Part shown: positions 1 through 8,273 of the stretch, in pieces
How the letters are laid out: each line of letters opens with the position of its first letter
How positions within the stretch are numbered: position 1 is the stretch's first letter
NCBI RefSeq assembly: GCF_011250645.1
Contig: NZ_JAANNO010000001.1
Coordinates: forward strand, 456,658-520,657
DNA: 64,000 nt
From: Motilibacter aurantiacus
GTDB lineage: Bacteria; Actinomycetota; Actinomycetes; Motilibacterales; Motilibacteraceae
Direction: 5' to 3'
Notes under the pieces: model-generated
The model's input: only the letters and a program-made list of their open reading frames with translations
Databases searched by the model: none
Told to the model about the DNA's origin: nothing
Position numbers and translations under genes: made by a program

Positions 1-1109
1 TCGCCCACCACCAGGCGGATCCGCGACCGGTCCGCGTCGACGGCGCGGGCCGCGGCGGCGAGGTCGGCCAGCGGGCGCAGGTCGACGACGGTGACCCCCA
101 GCACCCCGTCCTCGGACAGGGTCTGGGCCTCCGCGCCCGCGATCCCGCCGTCGAGCACGACGACGACGTGCGGGGAGTCGGCCGGCAGCGGCGTGTCGGG
201 GACGAACCGGGGGCGCTCGGCGAGCAGGCCCCCGGACAGCGCCTCGAGCTCCTCGAGCCGGTCGGAGACGAGCCGGACGGGGCCGGCCGCGTCCGAGGCG
301 GTCGGCGACTGCGCGTGCGGCGCCCACTTGACCCAGTCCCAGTCGCCGCGCCGCTCCGGGGAGGCGCAGACCCACAGCTGGAGGTCCTCCGGCGTGTGGA
401 AGGTGAGCAGCTGGGCGACGAGCGCGCGGGCCAGCGGCGCGGTGGCCGACCGGTCCCCGAGGAGGTCGACCCGGGCGAAGGCGCGCAGCGACAGTGACAG
501 CGGCAGGTCGGGCACGGTGGAGTGGGCGCGCACGAACCGGCGCAGCGCGCTGGCCGACAGCGGCTCGAGGTCCTCGTACGGCGCGGTCTCGGCCGGCACG
601 AGCGGCGTCGCAAGCCGCTGGGTGCCGGTGCCGATGCGTGCGACCGCGAAGTCCTCGTCGCCGGGGCGCCGCTCCCACAGCCGGGTGCCGCCCGCCACCG
701 CCCACAGCGCGGCGGGCTCGGGATGGCGCCAGCCGAGCGCCGTCCGCTGCCGCTGCGCGGTCTCGCGCGCCCTGCGGCGGACCTGCGCCAGGTAGCGCAG
801 GTAGTCGCGGCGCTCCGCGTCGAGCTCGGCGCGCTTGCCCGCCTGCGGCCGCCCGATCGTCACCGCCACCATGCCGAGCATGGAGATGCCGAACATGGCG
901 CCGACGATGTAGGTCAGCGCGCCTCCGCCCCGGCCGGCGTACATGAACGCCATCGCGCCCGCGCCGGCCACCATCGGCAGGACGAGCATCAGCTGGCCGA
1001 GGCCCTGCCGCACGGTCGAGACCTGCGGGGGCGCGGCCAGCGGCACGTCGCCGGCAGGCAGCTCGGGGGCGTCGGCACGCGGCGGGCGGCGGAAGACGTA
1101 CGTCGTCAG
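1..1109 (-). CDS. eccC: EccC, type VII secretion FtsK/SpoIIIE ATPase, N-terminal part
   Basis: The N-terminal ~369 residues of the T7SS motor ATPase are present; the rest lies beyond the left window edge. Reading the minus strand, the protein opens with the EccC signature TTYVFRRPPRADAPELP, followed by two adjacent hydrophobic segments (about residues 35-75, containing LMLVLPMVAGAGAMAF and YIVGAMFGISMLGMVAV), then the cytosolic stalk before the first ATPase domain. The ATPase domains themselves are outside the window. No ATG, GTG or TTG lies in frame near the conserved start: the best-placed codon is CTG at 1109-1107, 5-6 bases after a good Shine-Dalgarno (GGGAGG), so the start may be a rare CTG. 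It is divergent from eccD, as eccC4/eccD4 are in mycobacterial ESX-4. Confidence 0.88.
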   Translation of the reverse strand, partial: MTTYVFRRPPRADAPELPAGDVPLAAPPQVSTVRQGLGQLMLVLPMVAGAGAMAFMYAGRGGGALTYIVGAMFGISMLGMVAVTIGRPQAGKRAELDAERRDYLRYLAQVRRRARETAQRQRTALGWRHPEPAALWAVAGGTRLWERRPGDEDFAVARIGTGTQRLATPLVPAETAPYEDLEPLSASALRRFVRAHSTVPDLPLSLSLRAFARVDLLGDRSATAPLARALVAQLLTFHTPEDLQLWVCASPERRGDWDWVKWAPHAQSPTASDAAGPVRLVSDRLEELEALSGGLLAERPRFVPDTPLPADSPHVVVVLDGGIAGAEAQTLSEDGVLGVTVVDLRPLADLAAAARAVDADRSRIRLVVG

Positions 1110-1239
1110 GGGGGCCTCCCGGGGTGGCGGGCGTCTGCGGCATCCTGCACCACCGCGGGGGCGTCCGCGCGCGCCGGTAGCCTCCGTCGAGCAACCGAGG
1201 CGGGCCGCGGGCCCGCCACGTCGAGCGAGCGGAGGTCCG

Positions 1240-2652
1240 GTGCCCCCGAGGAGCCGTGCGGGCATGGCCCGGGTCACCGTGGTGGCCCCGCACACCCGGG
1301 TGGACCTCGCGCTGCCCCATGCCGCGACCCTGGCCGAGCTGCTGCCCGCCCTGCTGCGCGTGACCGGCGAGGACCTGGCCGGCGACGCCCGCCCGGGCGG
1401 CGACTGGTCGCTCGCCCGCTTCGCCGAGCCCCCGCTCGACCCCGGGCGGACGTTCGAGGCCCTGGCGCTGCGCGACGGCGAGCTGCTCTACCTGTCCCCC
1501 CGCGCCCAGCAGCAGCCGGCGCCGGTCTTCGACGACGTGGTCGACGCGGTCGCCTCGGCCGCCGGCGACCCGCTGCGCCGCTGGGGCCCGCGGGCCAGTC
1601 GGCTCGCCGGGCTGCTCGCGGCGGTCGCGCTGCTGGCCGGCGCCGCCTTCGTCGCGTCTTACGCCGCCACGGACGGGGCTGCCTCGACGGCCGTGACCGC
1701 GACGGCCACCGCGGCCGCCGGCGGCGCGGCCCTGGTGCTCGTCCTCGTGGCAGCGGTGCTGTCGCGCGCCTTCGGCGACGCCGCGGCCGGGGGCGCGGCC
1801 GCCGGCTCGGGAGCGGTGGCCGCCGCTGCCGCCGGCGTGGCCGCGGCGGTCACCGCGGGGGCCCCGGGCGACGGGCGGGCTGCGCTGGCCTGCGCCGGCG
1901 GCTCCGTCGCCTTCTCGGCGGCCCTCGGGGCGCTCGCCGTCGGCGACTTCGGGCCGGCCTTCGCCGCCGTCGCCGTGCTCGCCGCGGGGGGCGCGGCCGC
2001 CGCGCTCGGCACCGTCGCCCTGGACGCCTCGACCGCCAGTGCCGCGGCCGTGACCGCCGCCCTGGCGCTCGCCCTGCAACCGGTCCTGCCGGCGCTGGCC
2101 CTCCGGCTGGCCCGGCTGCCGCTGCCCCGGCTGCCGGCCGACCTCACGGGCGCGGCCCGCGACGACGACGCGCTGGCCGGCGTCGACACGGTCCACCGCG
2201 CGGCGGCCGCGTCGCGGTTCCTCGCGGCTCTCGTCGTGGCGCTCGGCGTGCTCCTCGCAGCTTCGGGGGTGCTCCTCGCGATCGAGGACAGCGTCGCGGC
2301 CCGCTGGCTGGGCGGGATCGTCGCGGTCGCCGCCGTGCTCCGGTCGCGGACGCACGCCGGGACGCTGGAGCGCGGCGCGCTGCTGCTCGCCGGGGCCGTC
2401 CCGGCCGCCGTCCTCGTCGCCCGGCTCGTGGCCGACGCGGCGCCGGCCACCCGGGTCGCGGCCGGCGCCGCCACGCTCTTCGTCGCCGGGCTCGTCGCGC
2501 TGTGGGCGACGCTGGCCACCCGCGGGCTGGAGCCTTCGCCGTACTGGTGGCGGGCGCTGGACCTGCTCGAGCTCGCCGCCCTCGTGGCGGTGCTGCCGGT
2601 ACTGCTCGCCGTCACGGGCTCGTACGGCTACGTCCGGGGGCTGGGCGGCTGA
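1240..2652 (+). CDS. eccD: EccD, type VII secretion integral membrane channel subunit
   Basis: About 470 residues, the normal EccD size. Residues 9-90 form the ubiquitin-like (YukD) N-terminal domain (VTVVAPHTRVDLALPHAA..., then a run ending DGELLYLSP). From about residue 125 to the end there are roughly eleven Ala/Val/Leu-rich membrane segments, the last ending SYGYVRGLGG. EccD forms the membrane vestibule of the T7SS and binds EccC and EccB. The start is taken at GTG 1240, 4 bases after GGAGG; ATG 1264 in the same frame is the alternative (MARVTVVAPH). The gene is divergent from eccC across a 130-base gap and converges on the GGDEF-EAL gene with 13 bases between stops. Confidence 0.9.
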   Translation: MPPRSRAGMARVTVVAPHTRVDLALPHAATLAELLPALLRVTGEDLAGDARPGGDWSLARFAEPPLDPGRTFEALALRDGELLYLSPRAQQQPAPVFDDVVDAVASAAGDPLRRWGPRASRLAGLLAAVALLAGAAFVASYAATDGAASTAVTATATAAAGGAALVLVLVAAVLSRAFGDAAAGGAAAGSGAVAAAAAGVAAAVTAGAPGDGRAALACAGGSVAFSAALGALAVGDFGPAFAAVAVLAAGGAAAALGTVALDASTASAAAVTAALALALQPVLPALALRLARLPLPRLPADLTGAARDDDALAGVDTVHRAAAASRFLAALVVALGVLLAASGVLLAIEDSVAARWLGGIVAVAAVLRSRTHAGTLERGALLLAGAVPAAVLVARLVADAAPATRVAAGAATLFVAGLVALWATLATRGLEPSPYWWRALDLLELAALVAVLPVLLAVTGSYGYVRGLGG

Positions 2653-2665
2653 CCGGGGCGGCCGC

Positions 2666-5600
2666 TCATCGGGCTGCCGGCCGGCGCCCCGGGTCGAGTG
2701 CGAGGACGCGGTCGACCTGCGGTGCCGGCGCCGGCCGGTGCAGCAGGAAGCCCTGCAGCAGGTCGCAGCCGAGCCGGCGCAGCTGGTCGGCCTGCTCGTC
2801 GCGCTCGACGCCCTCGGCCACGACCGTCAGCCCGAGCGCCTTCGCCAGCGTCACCATGCTCGTCGTGATCGCGGTGTCGGTGCGGTCCGTGCCCAGCCCG
2901 GTGACGTAGACGCGGTCGATCTTCAAGGTGTCGAACGGCAGCGCGCGCAGGTGCGACATGTCGTTGTGGCCGGTCCCGAAGTCGTCGAGGGCGAGCCGGC
3001 AGCCCAGCGCCACGAGCCCGTCCAGGTCGCGCCGCACCACCTCGTCGATCTCGACGACCTGGCGCTCGGTGATCTCCAGGCAGAGCTTGCCCGCGGGAAG
3101 GCCGCTGCTGCCCAGGACGTCGGCCACGCACCCGGTCAGGTCGGCAGCCCCGAGCTGGCGGCTCGACACGTTCACCCAGACCTCCGGGGCCGCCGCCCCC
3201 AGCCGCCGGTGCCACGCCGCGCCCTGCACGCAGGCCGCGCGCAGCACCCAGGCGCCGAGTGGGACCATCAGCTCGCGGTCCTCGGCGACGTCGAGGAAGG
3301 CGCCGGGCAGCAGCAGCCCGTGCTCGGGGTGCTGCCAGCGGATCAGCGCCTCGAGCGCGACGACCGCGCCGGTCCCCGCGTCGAACGTCGGCTGGTAGTG
3401 CAGGACGAGCTCGTCGTCGGCCTCGAGCGCGCGCCGCAGGTCCGCGGCCAGCCGCACCTGCCGGAGCGCCCGGGCCTGGTGCTCCGGGTCCGCGAGGGCG
3501 AACGTGCCGCGCCCGGCGCGCTTGGCGCGGTACATCGCGGTGTCCGCCTCCCGCAGCAGGTCCGCCCCGGTTTCGTGGCCGCTGCTCACGGCGATCCCGA
3601 TGCTCGCGGTCACCCGGACCGGGTGGTCGCGGACCGGCACGTCGACGTCGAGCGCCTCCTCGACGCGCGAGGCGATGCCGCTGGCCTCCTCCGGCCCGGC
3701 CAGGTCCTCGCAGACCACCACGAACTCGTCGCCGCCGAGGCGCGCCGCGGTGTCGGAGTCGCGCAGGCAGGCGGTCAGCCTGCGGGAGAACTCGACGAGC
3801 AGCTCGTCGCCGGCCGCGTGGCCGAGCGCGTCGTTCACGTCCTTGAAGTTGTCCAGGTCCAGGTAGAGCACCGCGACGTGCCCGCCGTGCCGGGCGGACC
3901 GGGCGAGCGCGCTCTGCAGGTGGTCGAGGAGGAGCAGCCGGTTGGGCAGGCCGGTGAGCGCGTCGTGCATCGCCTGGTACGCCAGCCGCTGCTCGGCGGC
4001 GCGGCGGGCGGTGACGTCCTCGACCTGGGTGATGGCGTACAGCGGCCGCGCGTCGAGGGCGTGGACGACGGACGTGCTCAGCCTGGCCCACACGGCCGCG
4101 CCCGAGCTGTGGCACAGCCGGCGCTCGGCGTTCCACTCGGCGGTGAGCCCCCGGGCGAGGTCCTGCACGACGACCTCGCTCGCCGGCACGTCGTCCGGGT
4201 GCAGCACCGCGGAGGAGTCGCAGCCGATCAGCTCCTCGGCGGAGCGCCCCAGCAGCGTGCAGACCGTCCGGTTGACGTGGATGATCCGGCCGCGGTTGTG
4301 CTCCTCCAGCCCGGTCAGCACCATCCCGGTGGGGGCGTCCGCGAACGCCTGCCGGAACTGCTCCTCGCTCGCGTGCAGCTGGCGCTGCAGTGCGCGGTTC
4401 TCGGTCACGTCGCGGATCGTTGCGATCACGGCCGGCCCGTCGTCCAGCACCACGGCGGCGAGGCTGACCTCGACCGGGAGGGCCGAGCCGTCGCTGCGCC
4501 GCGCGACGGCGTCCCGCGGCGCGCTCGTCACGGGTCCGTCCGCCCCGTTGCCCTGCGCCCCGGCCAGCCCGAGAGCGTCCGCGCCGGGGACGAGCAGCTC
4601 GACCGGCCGGCCGACGAGGTCCGCCGCCGGATAGCCGAACAGCAGCTCGGTGCGGGTGTTCACCTCGCGGACCTCGCCCCTGCCGTCGACCACCACCACA
4701 GCGTCCGGGATGCCCTGGAGCAGGCTGCGCTGGCGCTGCTCGCTGGCCTGCAGGCGGCGGGCCGCCTCCTCGCGCTCGTGCTCGTCGAGCACGGTCGCCA
4801 GCACCGCGCGCGGCCGGCCCATCGCGTCGTGGACCACGGTCGCGGAGATCAGGACCGGATGCAGGCTGCCGTCCTTGCGCCGGTAGCGGCGCGGCGTGAG
4901 CTGGCGCCGGTAGCCCGGAGTGCCCCACCCGCCCATGTCGGCCAGCAGCCGCGCCCTGTCGGCCGGGGCCACCAGGTCGACGATCTGTCGGCCGATCAGC
5001 TCGCCCGGCCCGTACCCGAGCATCTGCTCGAGGCAGTGGTTCGTGGTCAGCAGCCGTCCGTCCAGGCTCACCTCGGCCTGCCCCACGGCAGCCTGCTCGA
5101 ACAGCGCCCGGTACCGCTGCTCGGACTCGTAGAGCCGGGCGCGCGCGCCCTCTGGGTCGTCCACCTCGACCCGGATGGCCCCGACCGCGTACACCTCGCC
5201 GTCCTCGTCCCGCAGCGGGAACTTCGTCGTCGCGTAGACGGCGGGCCGGCTGTCCTGGCGGCGGACGGTCTCGAGCAGGTGCACGGCCTGCCCGGTCCGC
5301 GCGACCTCCTGGTCACGCGCCATCCACTCCTCGGCGTACGGCCCGAGCTCGGTGGCGCGCCGGCCGAGGATCTGCTCCTGCGTGAGCCCGGTACGCCGGG
5401 CCACCTCCCGGTTGACCAGCAGGTAGCGCCCCTGCAGGTCCTTGACCGCCACCAGCGCCGCCGTGTGGGCGAGCAGCGCGTCCAGCAGCCCGCGGGCGTG
5501 GGCCAGCTCGGTCGAGCGCTCGATGCCCTGCGCCGACTGGCCGGTCAGCCGCAGCAGCGCCATCGCCTGCCGCCCCAGCGCCTCCAGCTGCGCCCACTGG

Positions 5601-6022
5601 CCGTCGGTCAGCCGGCGGCGCGCCCGCAGGTCCTGCACCGCCAGCGCCCCGACCGGCCGGCCGTCGGGGCCGCGCAGCGGGACCCCCGCGTAGTAGCGGA
5701 CGCCGGGCCGCCCGGCCACGGGGGGCAGCTCGGCGAAGCGCTGGTCGGCCGCGGCGTCCTCGATCTCGAGCCGCTCGCCGGTCCCCACGACCACCTCGCA
5801 CAGGGTGTCGCCGACACACGCGTCGGCGAGGCGCAGCCCGTGGGCGGCAGGGAAGGTCACGCGGTCGTCGACCAGCAGGCTGACCACTGCGATCGGCGCG
5901 TCGCACACGCCGGCCGCGAGGCCGGCCAGCTCGCGCAGCTCGCCCGACACCGCGCCGCTCAGCTGCTCGAGCTCGCGCGCGACCGACGGCGGCCGGCCGT
6001 CCTCCCTGCCCAGGCGCTCCAC
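2666..6022 (-). CDS. GAF-PASx4-GGDEF-EAL cyclic-di-GMP turnover protein
   Basis: A 1118-residue multidomain signalling protein with no obvious membrane segment. Order: GAF (about 20-160), four PAS/PAC units (about 175-285, 300-415, 425-540, 550-675), GGDEF (685-845), EAL (860-1110). The diguanylate cyclase site RLGGDEF is intact at 761-767, with an allosteric I-site RDSD at 754-757. The phosphodiesterase domain keeps EAL (891-893), Asn951, the E of LEITE (983), DDFGTG (1013-1018), Lys1034, AEGVE (1069-1073) and Gln1090, so both activities are possible on paper. Which one dominates, and what the GAF/PAS domains sense, cannot be read from sequence. The GTG start at 6022 follows GGGGA. It sits between eccD and the eccE pair, interrupting the usual ESX-4 order. 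Confidence 0.93.
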   Translation of the reverse strand: MERLGREDGRPPSVARELEQLSGAVSGELRELAGLAAGVCDAPIAVVSLLVDDRVTFPAAHGLRLADACVGDTLCEVVVGTGERLEIEDAAADQRFAELPPVAGRPGVRYYAGVPLRGPDGRPVGALAVQDLRARRRLTDGQWAQLEALGRQAMALLRLTGQSAQGIERSTELAHARGLLDALLAHTAALVAVKDLQGRYLLVNREVARRTGLTQEQILGRRATELGPYAEEWMARDQEVARTGQAVHLLETVRRQDSRPAVYATTKFPLRDEDGEVYAVGAIRVEVDDPEGARARLYESEQRYRALFEQAAVGQAEVSLDGRLLTTNHCLEQMLGYGPGELIGRQIVDLVAPADRARLLADMGGWGTPGYRRQLTPRRYRRKDGSLHPVLISATVVHDAMGRPRAVLATVLDEHEREEAARRLQASEQRQRSLLQGIPDAVVVVDGRGEVREVNTRTELLFGYPAADLVGRPVELLVPGADALGLAGAQGNGADGPVTSAPRDAVARRSDGSALPVEVSLAAVVLDDGPAVIATIRDVTENRALQRQLHASEEQFRQAFADAPTGMVLTGLEEHNRGRIIHVNRTVCTLLGRSAEELIGCDSSAVLHPDDVPASEVVVQDLARGLTAEWNAERRLCHSSGAAVWARLSTSVVHALDARPLYAITQVEDVTARRAAEQRLAYQAMHDALTGLPNRLLLLDHLQSALARSARHGGHVAVLYLDLDNFKDVNDALGHAAGDELLVEFSRRLTACLRDSDTAARLGGDEFVVVCEDLAGPEEASGIASRVEEALDVDVPVRDHPVRVTASIGIAVSSGHETGADLLREADTAMYRAKRAGRGTFALADPEHQARALRQVRLAADLRRALEADDELVLHYQPTFDAGTGAVVALEALIRWQHPEHGLLLPGAFLDVAEDRELMVPLGAWVLRAACVQGAAWHRRLGAAAPEVWVNVSSRQLGAADLTGCVADVLGSSGLPAGKLCLEITERQVVEIDEVVRRDLDGLVALGCRLALDDFGTGHNDMSHLRALPFDTLKIDRVYVTGLGTDRTDTAITTSMVTLAKALGLTVVAEGVERDEQADQLRRLGCDLLQGFLLHRPAPAPQVDRVLALDPGRRPAAR

Positions 6023-6143
6023 GTCGCATCCCCGTTGAGGACGTAGGAATCCAGAACGCAGAGTGTGCCTTTCCCGCGTCCGGCACGCACGGCAATCCGG
6101 CGTTTCGCGACCGGCTGCCCGCCCGCCCGCCCTGCCCGGTCGC

Positions 6144-6842
6144 TCAGCCGGCGGGCTCGGCCAGCCGATGCTCCAGGCTCGTCGGCGCGAGCGTCACCGC
6201 CACCGGCGCGCCGCCCCGCGGCAGCAGCACCAGCGCCTGCGCGGGCAGCCCGACGAGGGTCGGGGCGGTCCACGGGTCCACCTCCAGGGCCCGGCAGACC
6301 GCGGTCGCCTGCTCCGGGGCGAGCGCCCCGACGAGCGCGACGTCGGCGGCCGCGAGACTGCGCTGCAGCGACGGGTCGAGGTCGCGCAGCACGGTGAGCA
6401 GCGCGCGCCACGGCCCCGTGACCGGCCCCTCGGCCGCGGGCGCCTCCCGGCCGGTACGCCGGGCCTCGGCCACGCCGTCGCGCACCACGAGCAGCGGGAA
6501 GTGCATGCTCGCGCCGGTCCCCGGGCGTACCGGCCCCTGGACCACGCTCACCCGGCGTGCCGACTCCCCCGCGACCCGGGACACCGAGCGCCATGCGGTC
6601 GGGCGGGTCGTGCCCACGGACACCGTCGCCCCGAGCCCCAGCGCGCGGAAGGCGAGCACCCGGGCGAGCTCGAGCGAGCCCACGACCACCCGCGTGCTGC
6701 TCCGCCCGAACAGCCGCAGCGCGACGGCCTCGCCCGCGTCCGAGCGGCCCAGCACCAGCCCCGCAGGAGCGGTGCTCAGCGCCGGGACGCCCCCAGGGTC
6801 CGGGGGCAGCGGTAGCGCGGGCCGGCCCGCCCTGCCGGTCAT
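6144..6842 (-). CDS. Uncharacterised T7SS-associated protein coupled to eccE
   Basis: A 232-residue protein I do not recognise by family name. Its ATG (6842) overlaps the eccE stop codon as ATGA, so it is translationally coupled to eccE and very likely acts with the secretion system. The segment from about residue 25 (GLVLGRSDAGEAVALRLFG) through VVVGSLELARVLAFRAL and GATVSVGTTRPTAW alternates strands and helices like a nucleotide-binding or degenerate NTPase fold, but no Walker A motif is present. The C-terminal part contains short hydrophobic strands (QALVLLPRGG, PVAVTLAP). No signal peptide or membrane segment is seen. It ends 121 bases before the start of the GGDEF-EAL gene on the same strand. 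Confidence 0.7.
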   Translation of the reverse strand: MTGRAGRPALPLPPDPGGVPALSTAPAGLVLGRSDAGEAVALRLFGRSSTRVVVGSLELARVLAFRALGLGATVSVGTTRPTAWRSVSRVAGESARRVSVVQGPVRPGTGASMHFPLLVVRDGVAEARRTGREAPAAEGPVTGPWRALLTVLRDLDPSLQRSLAAADVALVGALAPEQATAVCRALEVDPWTAPTLVGLPAQALVLLPRGGAPVAVTLAPTSLEHRLAEPAG

Positions 6843-8104
6843 CGCTGCCCCAGCCCGGCCAGCGGCAGCGACGCCACGACCCCGGCGGCCTGCTCGCCGT
6901 CGAGCCGCAGCAGCCCGAGCCCCGCCGCCCGGGCACTCTGCTCGACCTCGGCCCGTGCGGCGTCGAGGTGGCCGGGCGGGGCGGTGACGCGGACGAGCGC
7001 CTGCGCCGTCACGGCCCCGCGGGCGTCCCGGCCGAGCAGCAGGGACGTGCAGAGGGTCGAGGCGTGCGGGGCCGTCACCGCGTCGAGGCCCGCGCCACCC
7101 GCCCGCCAGCGGCGGACGGCCCAGCTGGTGTGCGCCGCGCCGGCCCGCTCCCAACGGTCCCAGTGCTCGGCGCCCGAGGCGGTGGCCGAGGCGGACGCCG
7201 CCTCCGTGGCGCCCCCCGCCTCGAGCACCGCCTCGAGCAGGCCCGGCGCGTCGAGCACGCGGGCGGGGGCGGCGGGCGTGTCCAGCGCCGCGGCGAGCCG
7301 CGCCGCGACCCCGAGCAGGGCGCGCCGGGCGCCCTCCGGGCCGCCGCCCCGGCGGGCGACGGCGTCCGGGCAGCCGGCGGGGTCCAGCCGGAGCGCCACC
7401 CACGAGGAGCGGTGGGCCGGCGGCCGGGGGTGGTCGTCGGACGCCACCGTGCCGAGCAGCTCGGCGTAGGAGAAGGCGGTGGGGTCGTCGGCGACGGGCA
7501 GCCGCGCGGAAGGGGCGGGCACCGACAGGGTCAGCGCCTGCACGGAGGCCACCCGCTGCTCGGGGTCCTCGAAGACCGCGGCGAGGTCCTCCACGGTGAC
7601 CGGCCCCGGCTGCCCGGCCACCACCGGGCCGGCCGGCTCGAGCGAGAGCACCGCGGCCCAGCCGCCCGGGTCGACCGCGAGGCCCACCCGCTCGCCGGAG
7701 CGGTCGCGGGCCTCCTCGACGCGTACGCCCGGCAGCAGCGTGCCGAGCGGCGCGAGCCGGGGCTCCCGGGCGGTGACCGCAGCCCTGCCGGTGGCCCGCC
7801 GGCGGAAGCGGGCGGCCACGCGCAGGTGGTCGGAGAGCCAGCGGCCGCGGCGCCGGCCCAGCGTGAGGACGACGAGCAGCAGCGCGACCGGCGCGGCGAC
7901 CGCCAGGGCGAGCGCCGACCGGGCCGCGGCGAGGACGGCGAGCGCGACAGCGGCCTCGCAGACGACGACCCGCGTGGCGAGCGGCCGCCCGGCCGCGACC
8001 GCGGTGCCGACGCGGCCGTTGCCGCCGGGGCCCGGCGGGAGCGTGGCGCCGCGCCCGCCCGAAGCGCGGCTCCGGCGTCCGCGGCCTGCGAGCGACGTCG
8101 ACAA
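6839..8104 (-). CDS. eccE: EccE, type VII secretion membrane component
   Basis: 421 residues. A basic N-terminus precedes two closely spaced membrane segments (about residues 43-85, VVVCEAAVALAVLAAAR and ALAVAAPVALLLVVLTLG), then a long soluble region containing an EccE-like block with WVALRLDP. EccE is the peripheral component of the T7SS membrane complex. It is absent from mycobacterial ESX-4 but present in many ESX-4-like loci of other actinomycetes. The ATG at 8104 faces eccB across a 169-base divergent gap; its stop overlaps the next gene (ATGA). The assignment rests on the membrane topology, size and position rather than on a catalytic motif. Confidence 0.78.
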   Translation of the reverse strand: MSTSLAGRGRRSRASGGRGATLPPGPGGNGRVGTAVAAGRPLATRVVVCEAAVALAVLAAARSALALAVAAPVALLLVVLTLGRRRGRWLSDHLRVAARFRRRATGRAAVTAREPRLAPLGTLLPGVRVEEARDRSGERVGLAVDPGGWAAVLSLEPAGPVVAGQPGPVTVEDLAAVFEDPEQRVASVQALTLSVPAPSARLPVADDPTAFSYAELLGTVASDDHPRPPAHRSSWVALRLDPAGCPDAVARRGGGPEGARRALLGVAARLAAALDTPAAPARVLDAPGLLEAVLEAGGATEAASASATASGAEHWDRWERAGAAHTSWAVRRWRAGGAGLDAVTAPHASTLCTSLLLGRDARGAVTAQALVRVTAPPGHLDAARAEVEQSARAAGLGLLRLDGEQAAGVVASLPLAGLGQR

Positions 8105-8273
8105 CGGCCCTCCGGTGCGAGCAGGCCGGCGCGGGGCACCGGTCGGACGATGGGGGTCGCCATGCTAGGCGGCAGGCGTGAGGGCGGTGCCTGCCCGGGC
8201 TGCCCCGCCGCGTCCTTAGGCTGGCGGCCCGGCCACTCCCGGCCGGAGGACACCTGCAGGAGGGACCCGCTCG

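Noticed and set aside
2738-6046. Plus-strand 1102-codon frame opposite the GGDEF-EAL gene
   Set aside because: Antisense shadow; His/Arg/Val-rich with no domain, whereas the minus strand shows all catalytic motifs.
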